A DNA stretch of 64,000 bases from Gordonibacter urolithinfaciens (GCF_900199375.1 NZ_LT900217.1:1426001-1490000), one strand, 5' to 3'. Positions 1 to 8,923 are shown, counted from the stretch's first letter. The notes: a model not told the origin generated them from the sequence alone. Numbers and translations are program-made.

Positions 1-36
1 CCTTCCAAGAAGACGCCGCGAGCCTCCTTGGAAAGG
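1..36 (-). terminator. possible terminator hairpin at window edge
   Basis: CCTTCCAAG at 1-9 pairs imperfectly with CTTGGAAAGG at 27-36, just downstream of the leftward gene that ends at 38. The window edge hides any T-tract, so this is tentative. Confidence 0.3.
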
Positions 37-37
37 C

Positions 38-2035
38 CTACGCCAGCCCGAACAGCGCGAGCAGGCGATCCCAGATGCCCTGCTCGGGCTCCTCGACTGC
101 CGGCTCCTCGTGCGTCGGGGCCTCGATGGGATCGGTGGACATGACGAACTGCACGAGCGAGACGTTGGCGTTCTTCGCGCTGGTAAAGCTCACCGGCTTG
201 AAATCGCTCTTGTCGTAATCGGCCATCATGGCGTCGATCTCTTTCTGCACCTTGTCGGGAATGCCCTGCACTTCCTCGTACAATGTGCCGGTGCCGTTGG
301 CCAGCTGCTGGGCGCCCGACGAAAGCTGGCTCGCGCCAGCCGCCAGCTCCCCTGCGCCCGCAGCCGCCTGGTTCGCGCCGGAGGCAAGCTCGGACGTGCC
401 GGAGGCGAGAGCGCCTGCACCGCCGGCGAACTGGGAGGCGCCGGAGGCGAGGGCATTGGCGCCGCCTATCAAGCTGTTCGCATCTTCAATCGAGCCAACT
501 CCGCTCGCCGCGCCCGAGAGCGCTTGGGACGAGGCACCGTAGCCGGCATTCGCCGCGTTAACGGTCACGAGATCTTCCAAAGCCGTCTGAAGGCTCGCCT
601 GCGCTGCTGCGACAGCGGGTTTTCCCATCGCCGCAATCGAGGCGGTTTGGACAGCCGCCTTCATTGCGTCTTGGACGTCCATGCCGGCAGCTAGGTTTTC
701 CGCATAGGCCTGCGTGTACAGAGGGGTGTACTCTCCGATGAAGGCCTGGGTGTACTGCGCCATCGCGTTTTCATAGGCGCCCTGAGCGGCAGCGGCAGCG
801 GCTTGGTCGACCATGCCAAGCGTCTGCGCAGCTTGGGCGGCCAGCTCGTTTTGGTAAGTCGTCAACCCGCTCGCAAGCCCCTGCGCTCCCGCAGCCACGC
901 CCTGCGCGCCTCCTGCAAGCTCATTCGCGCCGCCTACCAGTTGGCCGGCACCTGCGGCAAGGCCGTTCGCGCCGCCCGCCACCTGGCCCACGCCCGAGGC
1001 GAGCTCGCTTGCCCCGCTCGCCAAGCCATCGGCGCCCGTCTTGAGCGCGCCCACGCCGTCGCCCAGCTGGCGGAACCCGGACACGAGTTCCGTCGTGTCC
1101 GGCATCTCGATGCCCATTGAGAACGGTACGGCGGCGAAGCTGATGCCGCTCATCGAGAAACCGCTCACCTGAGCCTCGACCTTGAACGAGCCGTCCTTGC
1201 CCGGCATGCCCGTAAACGTGACCTGCGTGTTCGAGCCGGCGAGGGCGATCTGCCCGTCCTCGGTCGCCACGTCCTTCACCTGGTCCGACACGAACGGGAC
1301 CGTAATCTGCAGCAGGTAGTTGTCGAAGAACGCCGGGTCGACCGACGTGTTCTTCTTCGTGGTAACGAAGATGGCCAGCTTGCCGCTCGCACCGCCCAGA
1401 TCGGCCGCGTCCACGCGCTTGCCGTCAAGCTCGTACTCCACCGACACGTCCCACGGCAGCGCCGCCGCGCCCAGGTCGCCCTGATAGCTTAGCGAGTCGC
1501 CGGCAACGTCCACCGACACGGCATCGCCCTGCTGCTCGACGCCGCTCGCGTCGGTAAGGTTCTGCACAGCGGTGTACGGGCCGTAATCGACCACCTTCCC
1601 CGGCGCGTCCGGGTTGAGCACGTTCACCACGTACACGTTGTCCACAGCCCCCGCCGCAGACAACCGCGCGTACACCACTTCTTCCTTGGGCGTATCGTTG
1701 ACGGCTGCTCCGGTCGCCGCAGCGCTCGCCGAACCCGCGGAGCCCGCTTCGCCTGCACTCGCCGCAGCGCCGCCCTCCGCCGCCAAGGCCGCGAGCGTCG
1801 CAGGCGAGCCGCCGCATAGCCCGATAGCCAACGTACCCGCCAGCACGAGTGAGAACGCCGCGCACAAACGCGCCCGCGCCTTCCGCGCGCAGCGAGCCGG
1901 TCGCTCCGCCTTCGCTTCTTCAACCATGCACGTCGCCCTGTGAGAAACCGCCGTGCCGCCGTATTTCCTCGCCGCTTCGTCAGGCGTGCCCGACCGCATC
2001 CGCAGCGCCGATAGCGTTTTCTTCAGAAGCCTCAT
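38..2035 (-). CDS. secreted repeat protein, YhgE/Pip-like partner of RND transporter
   Basis: A 665-residue protein. It has a basic N-terminus and one hydrophobic segment near residues 58-80, then an extracytoplasmic part with two blocks of GA(S/N)xLAxGAxxL-type repeats (about residues 325-390 and 520-580). The same pattern occurs in YhgE/Pip and X-tail proteins that accompany MMPL/RND transporters; those usually also have C-terminal membrane segments, which are absent here. The start ATG overlaps the transporter stop as ATGA, and AAGGAGG lies just upstream, so the two are translationally coupled. A structural or adaptor role in envelope export is inferred; the substrate is unknown. Confidence 0.7.
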   Translation of the reverse strand: MRLLKKTLSALRMRSGTPDEAARKYGGTAVSHRATCMVEEAKAERPARCARKARARLCAAFSLVLAGTLAIGLCGGSPATLAALAAEGGAAASAGEAGSAGSASAAATGAAVNDTPKEEVVYARLSAAGAVDNVYVVNVLNPDAPGKVVDYGPYTAVQNLTDASGVEQQGDAVSVDVAGDSLSYQGDLGAAALPWDVSVEYELDGKRVDAADLGGASGKLAIFVTTKKNTSVDPAFFDNYLLQITVPFVSDQVKDVATEDGQIALAGSNTQVTFTGMPGKDGSFKVEAQVSGFSMSGISFAAVPFSMGIEMPDTTELVSGFRQLGDGVGALKTGADGLASGASELASGVGQVAGGANGLAAGAGQLVGGANELAGGAQGVAAGAQGLASGLTTYQNELAAQAAQTLGMVDQAAAAAAQGAYENAMAQYTQAFIGEYTPLYTQAYAENLAAGMDVQDAMKAAVQTASIAAMGKPAVAAAQASLQTALEDLVTVNAANAGYGASSQALSGAASGVGSIEDANSLIGGANALASGASQFAGGAGALASGTSELASGANQAAAGAGELAAGASQLSSGAQQLANGTGTLYEEVQGIPDKVQKEIDAMMADYDKSDFKPVSFTSAKNANVSLVQFVMSTDPIEAPTHEEPAVEEPEQGIWDRLLALFGLA

Positions 2036-4125
2036 GCATCAGCCTCCTTTTCCGTTTCCAGTTGTCCGCCGCCGCGGAAAAAGCCCGCATGCCACGTGGT
2101 CTTCGCAATGAGCTTGTCGAATATGAGCAGCGCAGCCGGCAGGAACGTGACCACGAGGAAGAACGAGAGCAGCGTGCCGCGGGCCAGCAGCAAGCCCAAA
2201 AGCGACACGATGTTGTTCGTGGACGTGAGCCACAGGACGAGTCCCGCCAAGGTGAGGATGCTCGCCGACACCAGGATGCTCTGAAACGACGTGCCCAGCG
2301 TGCGCGCCAGCGCCTGACGCGGCGGCATGCTGCGGCGGTGCTTGCGGTACGTGTCGGTGAACAGGATGGCGTAGTCAACCGTGGCGCCCAGCTGCACGGT
2401 GTTGATAACCAGGAATCCCAGGTAGTTCAGCGAATCGCCCGTGAAATACGGCACGGCCAGGTTCAGGAAGATAGCCGACTCGATGGTGGCGATGAGGATG
2501 ACGGGCAGCGTGGCGGACTTGAACGTCAGCACGAGCACCAGCAGGATGGCCGCGATGGCGATGAGGTTCGTCACCTGGTTGTCCTCGGTAACGACGCCTT
2601 TCATATCGTAGAGGCTGGCCGCCATGCCGGTGACGAGGCCCGCATCCCCGTACAGGTCGTGCACGGCCGCGCGCACCTGCTCCACCACGGCGAAGGCCGC
2701 CGTTCCCTCCGACTCCGTGTCGGCGTACACCACGATGCGCGCATCGTGCTCCGAGTAGAACTGCTCGGTGACGGCGGGGTCCAGGAACCCGGTGGGGATG
2801 GCCGCGCCCACGGCGGTGGGATACGACAACACGCTCGTAACGTGCGGAATCTGCTCAAGCCGCTCCGCCAGCTCCAGCTCGCGGCCGATATCGCCCCTCG
2901 GCACCAGCACCACGGCCGGCGTGGACTGGCCAAATGCCTCGTTGATGGCCTCGGTGTCGCGCGCCACGCGCGTCTGGCTGCCCTCGGTCGATCCCATGCC
3001 GTAGGTGAACGACGTGTTCGCCTGTGCCAGGAAGCACGGCACCACCAGCAGCAGCACGAGCGCGAACACGGGAATGCGCAATGGCGCCAGCACCTTCCCC
3101 ACGCCCTTGAACGCAGGCAGGAAGCGGCGGTGCTTCGTCTTGTCGATGAGCTTGTAGGCCACCAGCGTGAACGCCGGCAGGAACACCACCACGCACAAAA
3201 ACGAGAACGCGATGCCCTTGCACAGCGTGAGCCCCAGATCGGCACCGATCCGGAACTGCATGAAGCCGAGCGCCGCGAAGCCGAACAGCGTGGTGGCGGC
3301 CGAGGCGGCAATGGCGGAGAAGCTTTGCTTCATGGCCGTGCGCATGGCCCGCACTGCGTCGGGCTCTTCCTCTCGCGCCCGCTGGAACGCGTGCAGCAGG
3401 AAGATGGCGTAGTCCAGAGACACCGCCAGCTGCAAGATGGGCGCGATGGTGAACGCGATGTAGGACACCTCGCCCAAAAAGATGTTCGTACCCATGTTGA
3501 GCAGCACCGACACACCGATAGCCAGCAGGAAGAACACCGGCTCGATCCACGAGGTGGTGGAGAGCACGAGTATCAGAAGGATGAGCGGCACCAGGATGGC
3601 GAACGCGTTGGCCACCTCGCCGCCGGCCATGGCCTTGGACTCGGCCGTGTTCACGGCCTGGCCGGTTGCGCTGCCGTCTTCGCCCACGATGTCGTAGATG
3701 ACCTGGAGCGCCTCGGTCTCCTGGCCAGCGGCCACCGTCACGTCGAACAGCGCATGGCCGTCGCGGTAGTACTGCCCCACGGCGTCAGGATCCAGCATCT
3801 CAAGCGGCGTGCCCAGGTCAACCACATCGTCCAGCCACAAAACGCCCTCGATGCCGGGCGCGTCCGCCAGCTGTTGCTTGTACGCGAGGGCCTGCTCCAC
3901 ATCCACGCCGCTCACCATAACGCGCGCGTTGGGCACGGCAGCGTCGAATTCGGCGTCCATCTCCTCGAGCGCCCGCGTGGACTCCGCCGACTCGGGCAGA
4001 TAGGACGTCAGGTCGTAGTTGATGGGCACGAACAGCGCCGCAATTCCCGACAGAAGGGCAAGTACCAGCGCCACCCCCACAATAGGGCCGCGATGATTCG
4101 TGACGAACGCGCTGAACCGCTCCAC
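2032..4125 (-). CDS. MMPL/RND family transporter
   Basis: A 697-residue integral membrane protein with the duplicated RND layout: one membrane helix near the N-terminus (GVALVLALLSGIAALFVP), a large external loop with TSYLPES, a helix bundle around residues 185-330, then the same plan repeated. The family (MmpL, YdfJ) exports lipids or drugs using the proton gradient. The start chosen is GTG at 4125 because AAAGGG lies a few bases upstream; an in-frame GTG at 4179 has no such site. It is the first gene of a two-gene operon and is divergent from a TetR regulator, its likely repressor. The substrate cannot be read from sequence. Confidence 0.88.
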   Translation of the reverse strand: MERFSAFVTNHRGPIVGVALVLALLSGIAALFVPINYDLTSYLPESAESTRALEEMDAEFDAAVPNARVMVSGVDVEQALAYKQQLADAPGIEGVLWLDDVVDLGTPLEMLDPDAVGQYYRDGHALFDVTVAAGQETEALQVIYDIVGEDGSATGQAVNTAESKAMAGGEVANAFAILVPLILLILVLSTTSWIEPVFFLLAIGVSVLLNMGTNIFLGEVSYIAFTIAPILQLAVSLDYAIFLLHAFQRAREEEPDAVRAMRTAMKQSFSAIAASAATTLFGFAALGFMQFRIGADLGLTLCKGIAFSFLCVVVFLPAFTLVAYKLIDKTKHRRFLPAFKGVGKVLAPLRIPVFALVLLLVVPCFLAQANTSFTYGMGSTEGSQTRVARDTEAINEAFGQSTPAVVLVPRGDIGRELELAERLEQIPHVTSVLSYPTAVGAAIPTGFLDPAVTEQFYSEHDARIVVYADTESEGTAAFAVVEQVRAAVHDLYGDAGLVTGMAASLYDMKGVVTEDNQVTNLIAIAAILLVLVLTFKSATLPVILIATIESAIFLNLAVPYFTGDSLNYLGFLVINTVQLGATVDYAILFTDTYRKHRRSMPPRQALARTLGTSFQSILVSASILTLAGLVLWLTSTNNIVSLLGLLLARGTLLSFFLVVTFLPAALLIFDKLIAKTTWHAGFFRGGGQLETEKEADA

Positions 4126-4205
4126 TGAGGCGCCCTTTCTGCCGCCGACACGGCCCTGCGACCGGAACAGTCGGTGCACGACCGCTCCGGCTTGGCAACA
4201 CCGTG

Positions 4206-4255
4206 TTGATTATCTTTCGCTCATACTGTTATATTGCATTATGCCGAATCTTCAA
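4206..4255. promoter_or_regulatory. overlapping divergent promoters, RND operon and tetR
   Basis: On the plus strand TTGATT (4206-4211) and TTATAT (4229-4234) are 17 bases apart. On the minus strand TTGAAG (plus coordinates 4250-4255) and TATAAC (4228-4233) are 16 apart. The two -10 boxes occupy almost the same bases, so polymerases for the transporter operon and the regulator would exclude each other. The tetR leader from this promoter would be about 260 bases. Predicted from sequence only. Confidence 0.5.
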
Positions 4256-4273
4256 CCGATGATTTTCTCGGAT

Positions 4274-4291
4274 GTGTCGGCAAACCGACAC
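4274..4291. promoter_or_regulatory. probable TetR operator palindrome
   Basis: GTGTCGG, four bases CAAA, then CCGACAC form a perfect inverted repeat of seven-base arms. It lies in the divergent region between the transporter and tetR. Its length and symmetry fit a TetR-family dimer site. It is upstream of the minus-strand -35 and inside the predicted tetR leader. Confidence 0.55.
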
Positions 4292-4506
4292 TTTTGTCCC
4301 CGATGTCGAACGTTATCGAAAATATCGCATAAGGACGTTGTAATGTCAGACGGCTGGCAAACAATCAAGCGGCAGACGGACGATGGGCGAACGGCGCACG
4401 ATAAGCGGGCGAGCCCGACTCGAGAGCAGCAGACGGGCGGCGGACGATGGGTGGCCGGGGCGACGACCGGAGAGCAATGACCGGGCGAGCGGAAGGTGGG
4501 AAAACC

Positions 4507-5061
4507 ATGAAGCAGGACCATCGGATACGGCTCACGAAGCTGCTGCTGCGCGAGGCGTTCCTCGACCTGCTCGTGGAGAAGCCGGTGGCGAAGATCACCG
4601 TGAAGGAGCTGTGCGAGCAGGCCAACGTCAACCGCGCCACGTTCTACGCGCACTACCGCGACCTCTTCGACCTACACGAGGAGATCGAGCGCGACCTGGC
4701 GCACACCATCATGCGCTCCCTGAGCACCACGCTGTCCAGCCAGTCGCTCAGCGCGTTCAGCAACGAGATCTGCCGCATAATCGTAGACAACGAGCGCTCG
4801 TGCCAGGCCATCTTCGGCGAGCACGGAGACCCCGAGTTTCCCCTGCGCGTGGTGGAAACGCTGCGTGAGAGCAGCATCGCCCTGTGGCGCCGGCAGCGCC
4901 CCGACCTGCCCGAAGCCGAGCTCGACCGCCTGTACACGTTCATGGCGAACGGGTGCCTCTCGGTCATCCGCTCGTGGGTGCGCAACGACATGGCCGACAG
5001 CCCCCAGGATATCGCCCGCTTCATAGAGAAGATGACCGACAGCGGCCTCGCCGCCCTGTAG
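4507..5061 (+). CDS. TetR/AcrR family transcriptional regulator
   Basis: A 184-residue protein with an N-terminal TetR helix-turn-helix at about residues 22-47 (ITVKELCEQANVNRATFYAHY) and a C-terminal ligand-binding helical domain of the size usual for the family. The start at 4507 is preceded by GGAAGGTGGG; an earlier in-frame ATG at 4447 would add about 20 residues unlike the family. It is divergent from the RND operon, with a palindrome between them, so local repression released by a transported compound is the likely role. The ligand is unknown. Confidence 0.85.
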   Translation: MKQDHRIRLTKLLLREAFLDLLVEKPVAKITVKELCEQANVNRATFYAHYRDLFDLHEEIERDLAHTIMRSLSTTLSSQSLSAFSNEICRIIVDNERSCQAIFGEHGDPEFPLRVVETLRESSIALWRRQRPDLPEAELDRLYTFMANGCLSVIRSWVRNDMADSPQDIARFIEKMTDSGLAAL

Positions 5062-5227
5062 CGCCCCGCGCCTCGCCGCCCTACAGCACCCGCGCCAGTG
5101 CTGCGCCCGACCCGCTGCGAGCCGCAGGCGTCGCTTCGACCTCTTGTAACGAGACGCGCCCTCATGAGCGGCCGAGCCCCCACTTCCAACGGCCCCCTTA
5201 CGTCGCGCAGGTCGGCGACAGCCTTCC

Positions 5228-5251
5228 CGAATGTTTCACGTGAAACATTCG
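5228..5251. repeat. parS-like 24-bp perfect palindrome, copy 1
   Basis: The core TGTTTCACGTGAAACA at 5232-5247 equals the Bacillus-type ParB-binding parS sequence. It is extended by CGAA on the left and TTCG on the right to a perfect 24-base palindrome. It lies between tetR and moaE. An identical 24-mer is at 5793-5816. Confidence 0.75.
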
Positions 5252-5315
5252 TTCGTATATTGGCCCCTAGCTCCGCTTTTCATATTCCTACTCGATTGCT
5301 GTGTTTTTATTGCCC

Positions 5316-5341
5316 TCGATAGCGTATAATGGCACTATCGA
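5316..5341 (+). promoter_or_regulatory. moaE promoter -10 inside an inverted repeat
   Basis: A perfect -10 box TATAAT at 5325-5330 lies between TCGATAG (5316-5322) and CTATCGA (5335-5341), which are exact reverse complements. A regulator bound here would cover the -10. No strong -35 is present at the right spacing, so the promoter may need an activator. The moaE start is 30 bases downstream of the -10. Confidence 0.5.
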
Positions 5342-5359
5342 AACCGAGAAAGGGGAATC

Positions 5360-5755
5360 ATGGCTCAGCAAGAACCGTCCATCGACCAGTGGCTCAAAGA
5401 GGCCAAGCAGGATCCGCAGGCCGCGCAGTGCGGCATGTTCCTCGCCCATAACGGCATCGTGCGCATCACGCCGAAGAAGCTCGTGCGCGAGGGCGTGGAG
5501 GGCCTGGGCGACGTGGCGCAGGTGGAGTTCTCGTACGATGCCGAGGGCGTCGCGGCGGCCGAGAAGGAGGCGCTCACATGGCCCGGCGTTTACTACGTGC
5601 GCACCTGGCTGAACGAGGGCGTGCTCGACGTGGGCGATTCCATCATGTACGTGCTGATCGGCGCCGACATCCGCCCGAACTGCATCGATGCGCTGCAGAA
5701 GCTCGTCGGCAAGATCAAGAACGACCTCGTGGTGGAGAAGGAGATCTACGCGTAG
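5360..5755 (+). CDS. moaE: molybdopterin synthase catalytic subunit MoaE-like
   Basis: A 131-residue protein matching the length and layout of MoaE, the large subunit of molybdopterin synthase, which adds sulfur to precursor Z in molybdenum-cofactor synthesis. The C-terminal part (VGDSIMYVLIGADIRPN, then helix and KIKNDLVVEKE) aligns by eye with the family. Lys120 and Lys127 fall where E. coli MoaE has its catalytic Lys119 and Lys126. The N-terminal half is divergent. The start has GAAAGGGG upstream. No moaD is adjacent, so the sulfur-carrier partner must be elsewhere. A moeA-like gene follows about 360 bases later. Confidence 0.75.
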   Translation: MAQQEPSIDQWLKEAKQDPQAAQCGMFLAHNGIVRITPKKLVREGVEGLGDVAQVEFSYDAEGVAAAEKEALTWPGVYYVRTWLNEGVLDVGDSIMYVLIGADIRPNCIDALQKLVGKIKNDLVVEKEIYA

Positions 5756-5792
5756 GGCGCTCGCACGACGGTTCCGCCAACCAAATAACGAA

Positions 5793-5816
5793 CGAATGTT
5801 TCACGTGAAACATTCG
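5793..5816. repeat. parS-like 24-bp perfect palindrome, copy 2
   Basis: Core TGTTTCACGTGAAACA at 5797-5812 with the same CGAA and TTCG flanks as copy 1. It sits directly downstream of moaE, 41 bases after its end, and just before a terminator hairpin. Confidence 0.75.
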
Positions 5817-5822
5817 CGAAGG

Positions 5823-5844
5823 AACGCGCGAAAGCGCGTTTTTT
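5823..5844 (+). terminator. moaE rho-independent terminator
   Basis: AACGCGC (5823-5829), loop GAAA, GCGCGTT (5834-5840), running into six T. A classic intrinsic terminator for moaE. The sequence from 5845 to about 6040 shows no other feature. Confidence 0.8.
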
Positions 5845-6046
5845 CGTAGGTGCTTTGAGCATCTTCCCGTGGCACCGCGAGCCGTTTTCTTGCGCGCCAT
5901 CGAGACCCGATGACACTGGCGCGGATCATTTGCTCATGCGGGCAATCGAGACCGTGTCGCATTAGCACGCGTCGTTTTTTCATCTCGGTTGGCGCGGGGG
6001 ATGCAAGGCGACCGCGCCGCCCTTCCCTCGACCGTCTTTCGCTCAA

Positions 6047-6083
6047 ATATCCTGATATCAAAATATTTCTTCCGTACTATAAT
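6047..6083 (+). promoter_or_regulatory. moeA promoter with upstream palindrome
   Basis: A consensus -10 TATAAT lies at 6078-6083, 37 bases before the moeA start. Upstream, ATATC-CT-GATAT at 6047-6058 is a perfect palindrome overlapping where the -35 should be. The stretch 6043-6085 is far richer in A and T than its surroundings. Possibly a regulator-bound site; no regulator is identified. Confidence 0.45.
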
Positions 6084-6119
6084 ATGGCCAGCACATCCAC
6101 ACGAGCAGGGAGAGGCAAC

Positions 6120-7346
6120 ATGGGAGAGAAGATCATGCACGGGTTCCCTTCGCGGGAGGAAGCGCTCGCGGACTTCTTCGCCGCCTGGGAGCCGCCGGCG
6201 GAAGCCACCGAGCTGGTGAGCCTGGACGAAGCCGTAGGGCGCGTGACGGCGCGCGACCTGGTGTCGGCGAACACGCTGCCGGTGGTGCGCGCATCGGCGT
6301 GCGACGGCATTGCGGTGAGGTCGGCGGCCTTCGCGGACGGCCGGCCGGACACGAGCTCCTGGGAGCTCGGCCGCGACTACGTGCGCGCCGACACCGGCGA
6401 CGACTTCCCCGACGCCTACGACGCCGTCATCATGATAGAGAAGGCCGCCATACAGCCGGACGGCTCGGTCGTTCTCGACGACGACGTGCAGGTCGAGTCC
6501 GGCACGAACGTGCGCCAGGCGGGCGACACCATAAGGGCCGGCGCGCCGCTCATGAAGGCCGGCCTGCCCATCCGCCCGACCGACCTGGCGGCGCTCGCCA
6601 TGGGCGGCATCACGCTCGTGCCCGTGCGCCGCAAGCCGCGCATCGCGTTCATCCCCACCGGCAGCGAGCTCGTGCCGGCCGGCATCGCCCCGCGCCGCGG
6701 CCAGAACGTGGACACGAACAGCCTGATGGTGAAGCACATGCTCATCGAATATGGCGCCGAGCCCCTCATCTTCCCCATCGTGCACGACGACGAGGCCGCC
6801 CTCGAGCGGGCATTCGCCGAAGCGCTGGCCGTGGCCGACGCCGTGGTGGTCAACGGCGGATCGGCCGTAGGCGAGGAGGACTTCAACGTGCGCATGATCG
6901 AGGCTCGCGGACGCGTGGTGCACCATTACATAGCCGCTGTGCCGGGCCGCCCGCTCATGATGGCCGTGGCCGACGGCAAGCCCGTCGTCGACCTGCCCGG
7001 CCCGACGATGGCCGCCTACTACGGCACGCAGTGGTGCCTGCAGGCTGTCGTCGCACGCTTCCTGGACGTGCCCGTGCGCAAGATCCCCACCGTGCAAGCC
7101 CAAGCAGCTGCCGCGGTGAGCGGCCCACCCCAGATGGCGAACATCGCCCGCGTGAACCTGGTCCGCGACGACAACCCGGCGAACCCCTCGGGCTACACCG
7201 CGGAGTTCCTCAACTTCAAGGCCGGCGATTTGGCCGCCTGCATGGCCAGCAACGCCCAGCGCGTCTCCCCCCTCGGCGAGCACGGCTTCGAGGCCGGCAC
7301 CCTCGTGGACGTGGAGCTGCTGCGCGGCGAGGAGCTCATCGACTAG
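6120..7346 (+). CDS. molybdopterin molybdotransferase MoeA-like
   Basis: A 408-residue protein with MoeA organisation: the N-terminal SACDGIAVRS motif (family SAMDGYAVR), the MoCF-fold core with PTGSELVP and NGGSAVGEEDF, the PGRPLMM segment, LPGPTMAAY, and a C-terminal beta domain. MoeA inserts molybdate into adenylylated molybdopterin in the cytoplasm. The usual GGVSVGDYD and LPGNPVS motifs are altered to GGSAVGEED and LPGPTMA, so this may be a specialised paralogue. The start has GGAGAGG upstream; an in-frame extension to 5910 has no ribosome-binding site and would cross the promoter. Confidence 0.8.
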   Translation: MGEKIMHGFPSREEALADFFAAWEPPAEATELVSLDEAVGRVTARDLVSANTLPVVRASACDGIAVRSAAFADGRPDTSSWELGRDYVRADTGDDFPDAYDAVIMIEKAAIQPDGSVVLDDDVQVESGTNVRQAGDTIRAGAPLMKAGLPIRPTDLAALAMGGITLVPVRRKPRIAFIPTGSELVPAGIAPRRGQNVDTNSLMVKHMLIEYGAEPLIFPIVHDDEAALERAFAEALAVADAVVVNGGSAVGEEDFNVRMIEARGRVVHHYIAAVPGRPLMMAVADGKPVVDLPGPTMAAYYGTQWCLQAVVARFLDVPVRKIPTVQAQAAAAVSGPPQMANIARVNLVRDDNPANPSGYTAEFLNFKAGDLAACMASNAQRVSPLGEHGFEAGTLVDVELLRGEELID

Positions 7347-7448
7347 CAAACGGCCACGTCAGCGCTAAGGGTACGAGGGCGGGCCGCGTCACTCCCCCCT
7401 CGCGCCCTCTCGCGCCCGCACGGGGCCGTCCCTCGGGCGGCGGCGAGC

Positions 7449-7482
7449 GCTGGGTGCCTGCCCTACAGGGCAAGCACCCAGC
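7449..7482. terminator. strong hairpin downstream of moeA, no T-tract
   Basis: GCTGGGTGC (7449-7457) pairs with GCACCCAGC (7474-7482), with an inner stem TGCCCT/AGGGCA. It may stabilise or end the moeA transcript, but there is no T-run. The rest of 7347-7638 holds nothing else recognisable. Confidence 0.4.
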
Positions 7483-7638
7483 GAACCCCGGATCCCCGCC
7501 TTAACGGCCCGGCAATCGTCCGGCCGCACTTCCGTACAAGCGGTTACCGCCGCCCATCCTTTCCCCTAGAGTAGTCGCACTCCATCCGACCGCGCGCCGC
7601 TCACCGCGATGCGCGCACGAGAAAGAAAGGCGGCATAT

Positions 7639-8262
7639 ATGGGAAAGTTCAAGCGCTTCTGCATGGTCGTGTTCGTCGTCGCTGCCGTACTCGGCATCGG
7701 TGTGCTCGCGGCCCTGTGGTTCGCGTGGGAACCGCTGTTCCCCGCCATCGCATGGCTCATGGCCATGCCCTGGTTCTACGTCGTGGAAGCCGTGCTCCTA
7801 GGCATCACGGCAGTAGGCCTGCTGGTGGTGCTCATCCGCGCGCTCACCGCGCCGGGCAAGAACTCGCAGCTTGAGATCGAGCGCGACAACGGCAGCATCG
7901 CCATCACGCAGAACGCCATCCAGTCCACGGTGAAGCACGTGGTGGAGGCGCACCACGGCCTGTCGACCGACAACGTGAAGGTCGATATCACCAACAAGCA
8001 CGATCCGCGCATGGCCATCCATGCCAAGATCGACCCCGGCCGCAACGCCGAGCTGGGCGAGCTGGGCGCGAAGCTGCAGAACGAGATCTCCTCGACCCTC
8101 GAGGCGTTCACCGGCTACCCGGTGGACTCCGTGCGCATCACGTTCGCCGGCGACGCCGACGTGGTAACGCCCGCGTTCACGCAGCAGGCCACGAAGTACT
8201 CGGAAGACACGCACCGCCAGCACCAGACGCAGCCGGTGCCGGCCCATGCCGTGGGCAAGTAA
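7639..8262 (+). CDS. AmaP-like alkaline-shock membrane anchor protein
   Basis: A 207-residue protein with two membrane segments (about residues 6-30 and 38-64), then a cytoplasmic domain containing NGSIAITQNAIQSTVKHVVEAHHGL and a C-terminal part like that of AmaP, which tethers Asp23 to the membrane in Gram-positive bacteria. The start at 7639 follows GAAAGGCGG; an ATG at 7609 lacks one. It is followed 12 bases later by a DUF2273 gene and then an Asp23 gene, the standard order of this envelope-stress operon. Confidence 0.75.
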   Translation: MGKFKRFCMVVFVVAAVLGIGVLAALWFAWEPLFPAIAWLMAMPWFYVVEAVLLGITAVGLLVVLIRALTAPGKNSQLEIERDNGSIAITQNAIQSTVKHVVEAHHGLSTDNVKVDITNKHDPRMAIHAKIDPGRNAELGELGAKLQNEISSTLEAFTGYPVDSVRITFAGDADVVTPAFTQQATKYSEDTHRQHQTQPVPAHAVGK

Positions 8263-8274
8263 GGAGGTGCGACT

Positions 8275-8844
8275 ATGACGCAATCGGCCATACGCATGCA
8301 TCCGGCCCCGATGACGAAGGCCCCGTCCAAAACGGGCGCGGGCAAGGCGAACGCCAAGCAGAGCCGGCTTAAGCAGAGCGCGGCGCAGCAGGGCTCCACC
8401 GCTTCGGGCGCGGCCAAGGCCTACCAGCCCCAGCAGCAGGCCAAGGCGGTGCAGGGCGACCCGTCCAAGCCGAACCCCGACGCCCGCAAGGTGGGCGTCC
8501 CCGGCGCCGGCACCACCATGAGCGCGGACAAGACGCCGGGGCCCGAGGCGCAGACGCCCTCCGACGTCATCACGAACGCGGCCGCGAAGGCCCAGGAAGG
8601 GAAGACCGGCATGTTCGCGAGCATGCGCGCTGCCACGGCGCCCTACCTGGAAAAGCACAGCCACACGGTGCTCTACGGCATCGTGGGCTTCGTCGCCGCG
8701 GCGCTCATCCTCATCGTGGGCTTCTGGCCCACGGTGCTGCTCGCGGTGTTCGCCGCCGTGGGCGTGGTCATCGGCCGCTACCGCGACGGCGACCAGAAAA
8801 CCCGCGAGCGCATGAAGGGCATCCTGGAACGCATCAGCAGCTAG
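8275..8844 (+). CDS. DUF2273 family membrane protein with long N-terminal extension
   Basis: A 189-residue protein. The last 60 residues carry the DUF2273 signature: two close membrane helices (TVLYGIVGFVAAALILIVGF, then TVLLAVFAAVGVVIGRY) and a short charged tail. Members are typically only about 60-80 residues. Here about 120 hydrophilic residues rich in Ala, Gln, Lys and Pro precede the helices and look disordered. GGAGG lies five bases before the ATG. Between the AmaP-like and Asp23 genes, it probably helps place the Asp23 complex at the membrane. Confidence 0.72.
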   Translation: MTQSAIRMHPAPMTKAPSKTGAGKANAKQSRLKQSAAQQGSTASGAAKAYQPQQQAKAVQGDPSKPNPDARKVGVPGAGTTMSADKTPGPEAQTPSDVITNAAAKAQEGKTGMFASMRAATAPYLEKHSHTVLYGIVGFVAAALILIVGFWPTVLLAVFAAVGVVIGRYRDGDQKTRERMKGILERISS

Positions 8845-8923
8845 CAGCCCCGGCGTGTCGGGCCGCATGCCCGGCACGCCGCCCCAACCGGTTTCACCCA
8901 CCTGACGATAGAAAGGAACCACC

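Noticed and set aside
1849-4128. 759-codon rightward frame opposite the RND transporter
   Set aside because: Arg/His/Gly-rich shadow of the antisense strand; the leftward frame has clear family motifs and this one has none.
5228-5251. Noc-binding site
   Set aside because: Noc recognises a different palindrome (ATTTCCCGGGAAAT-like); the sequence here is of the ParB type.
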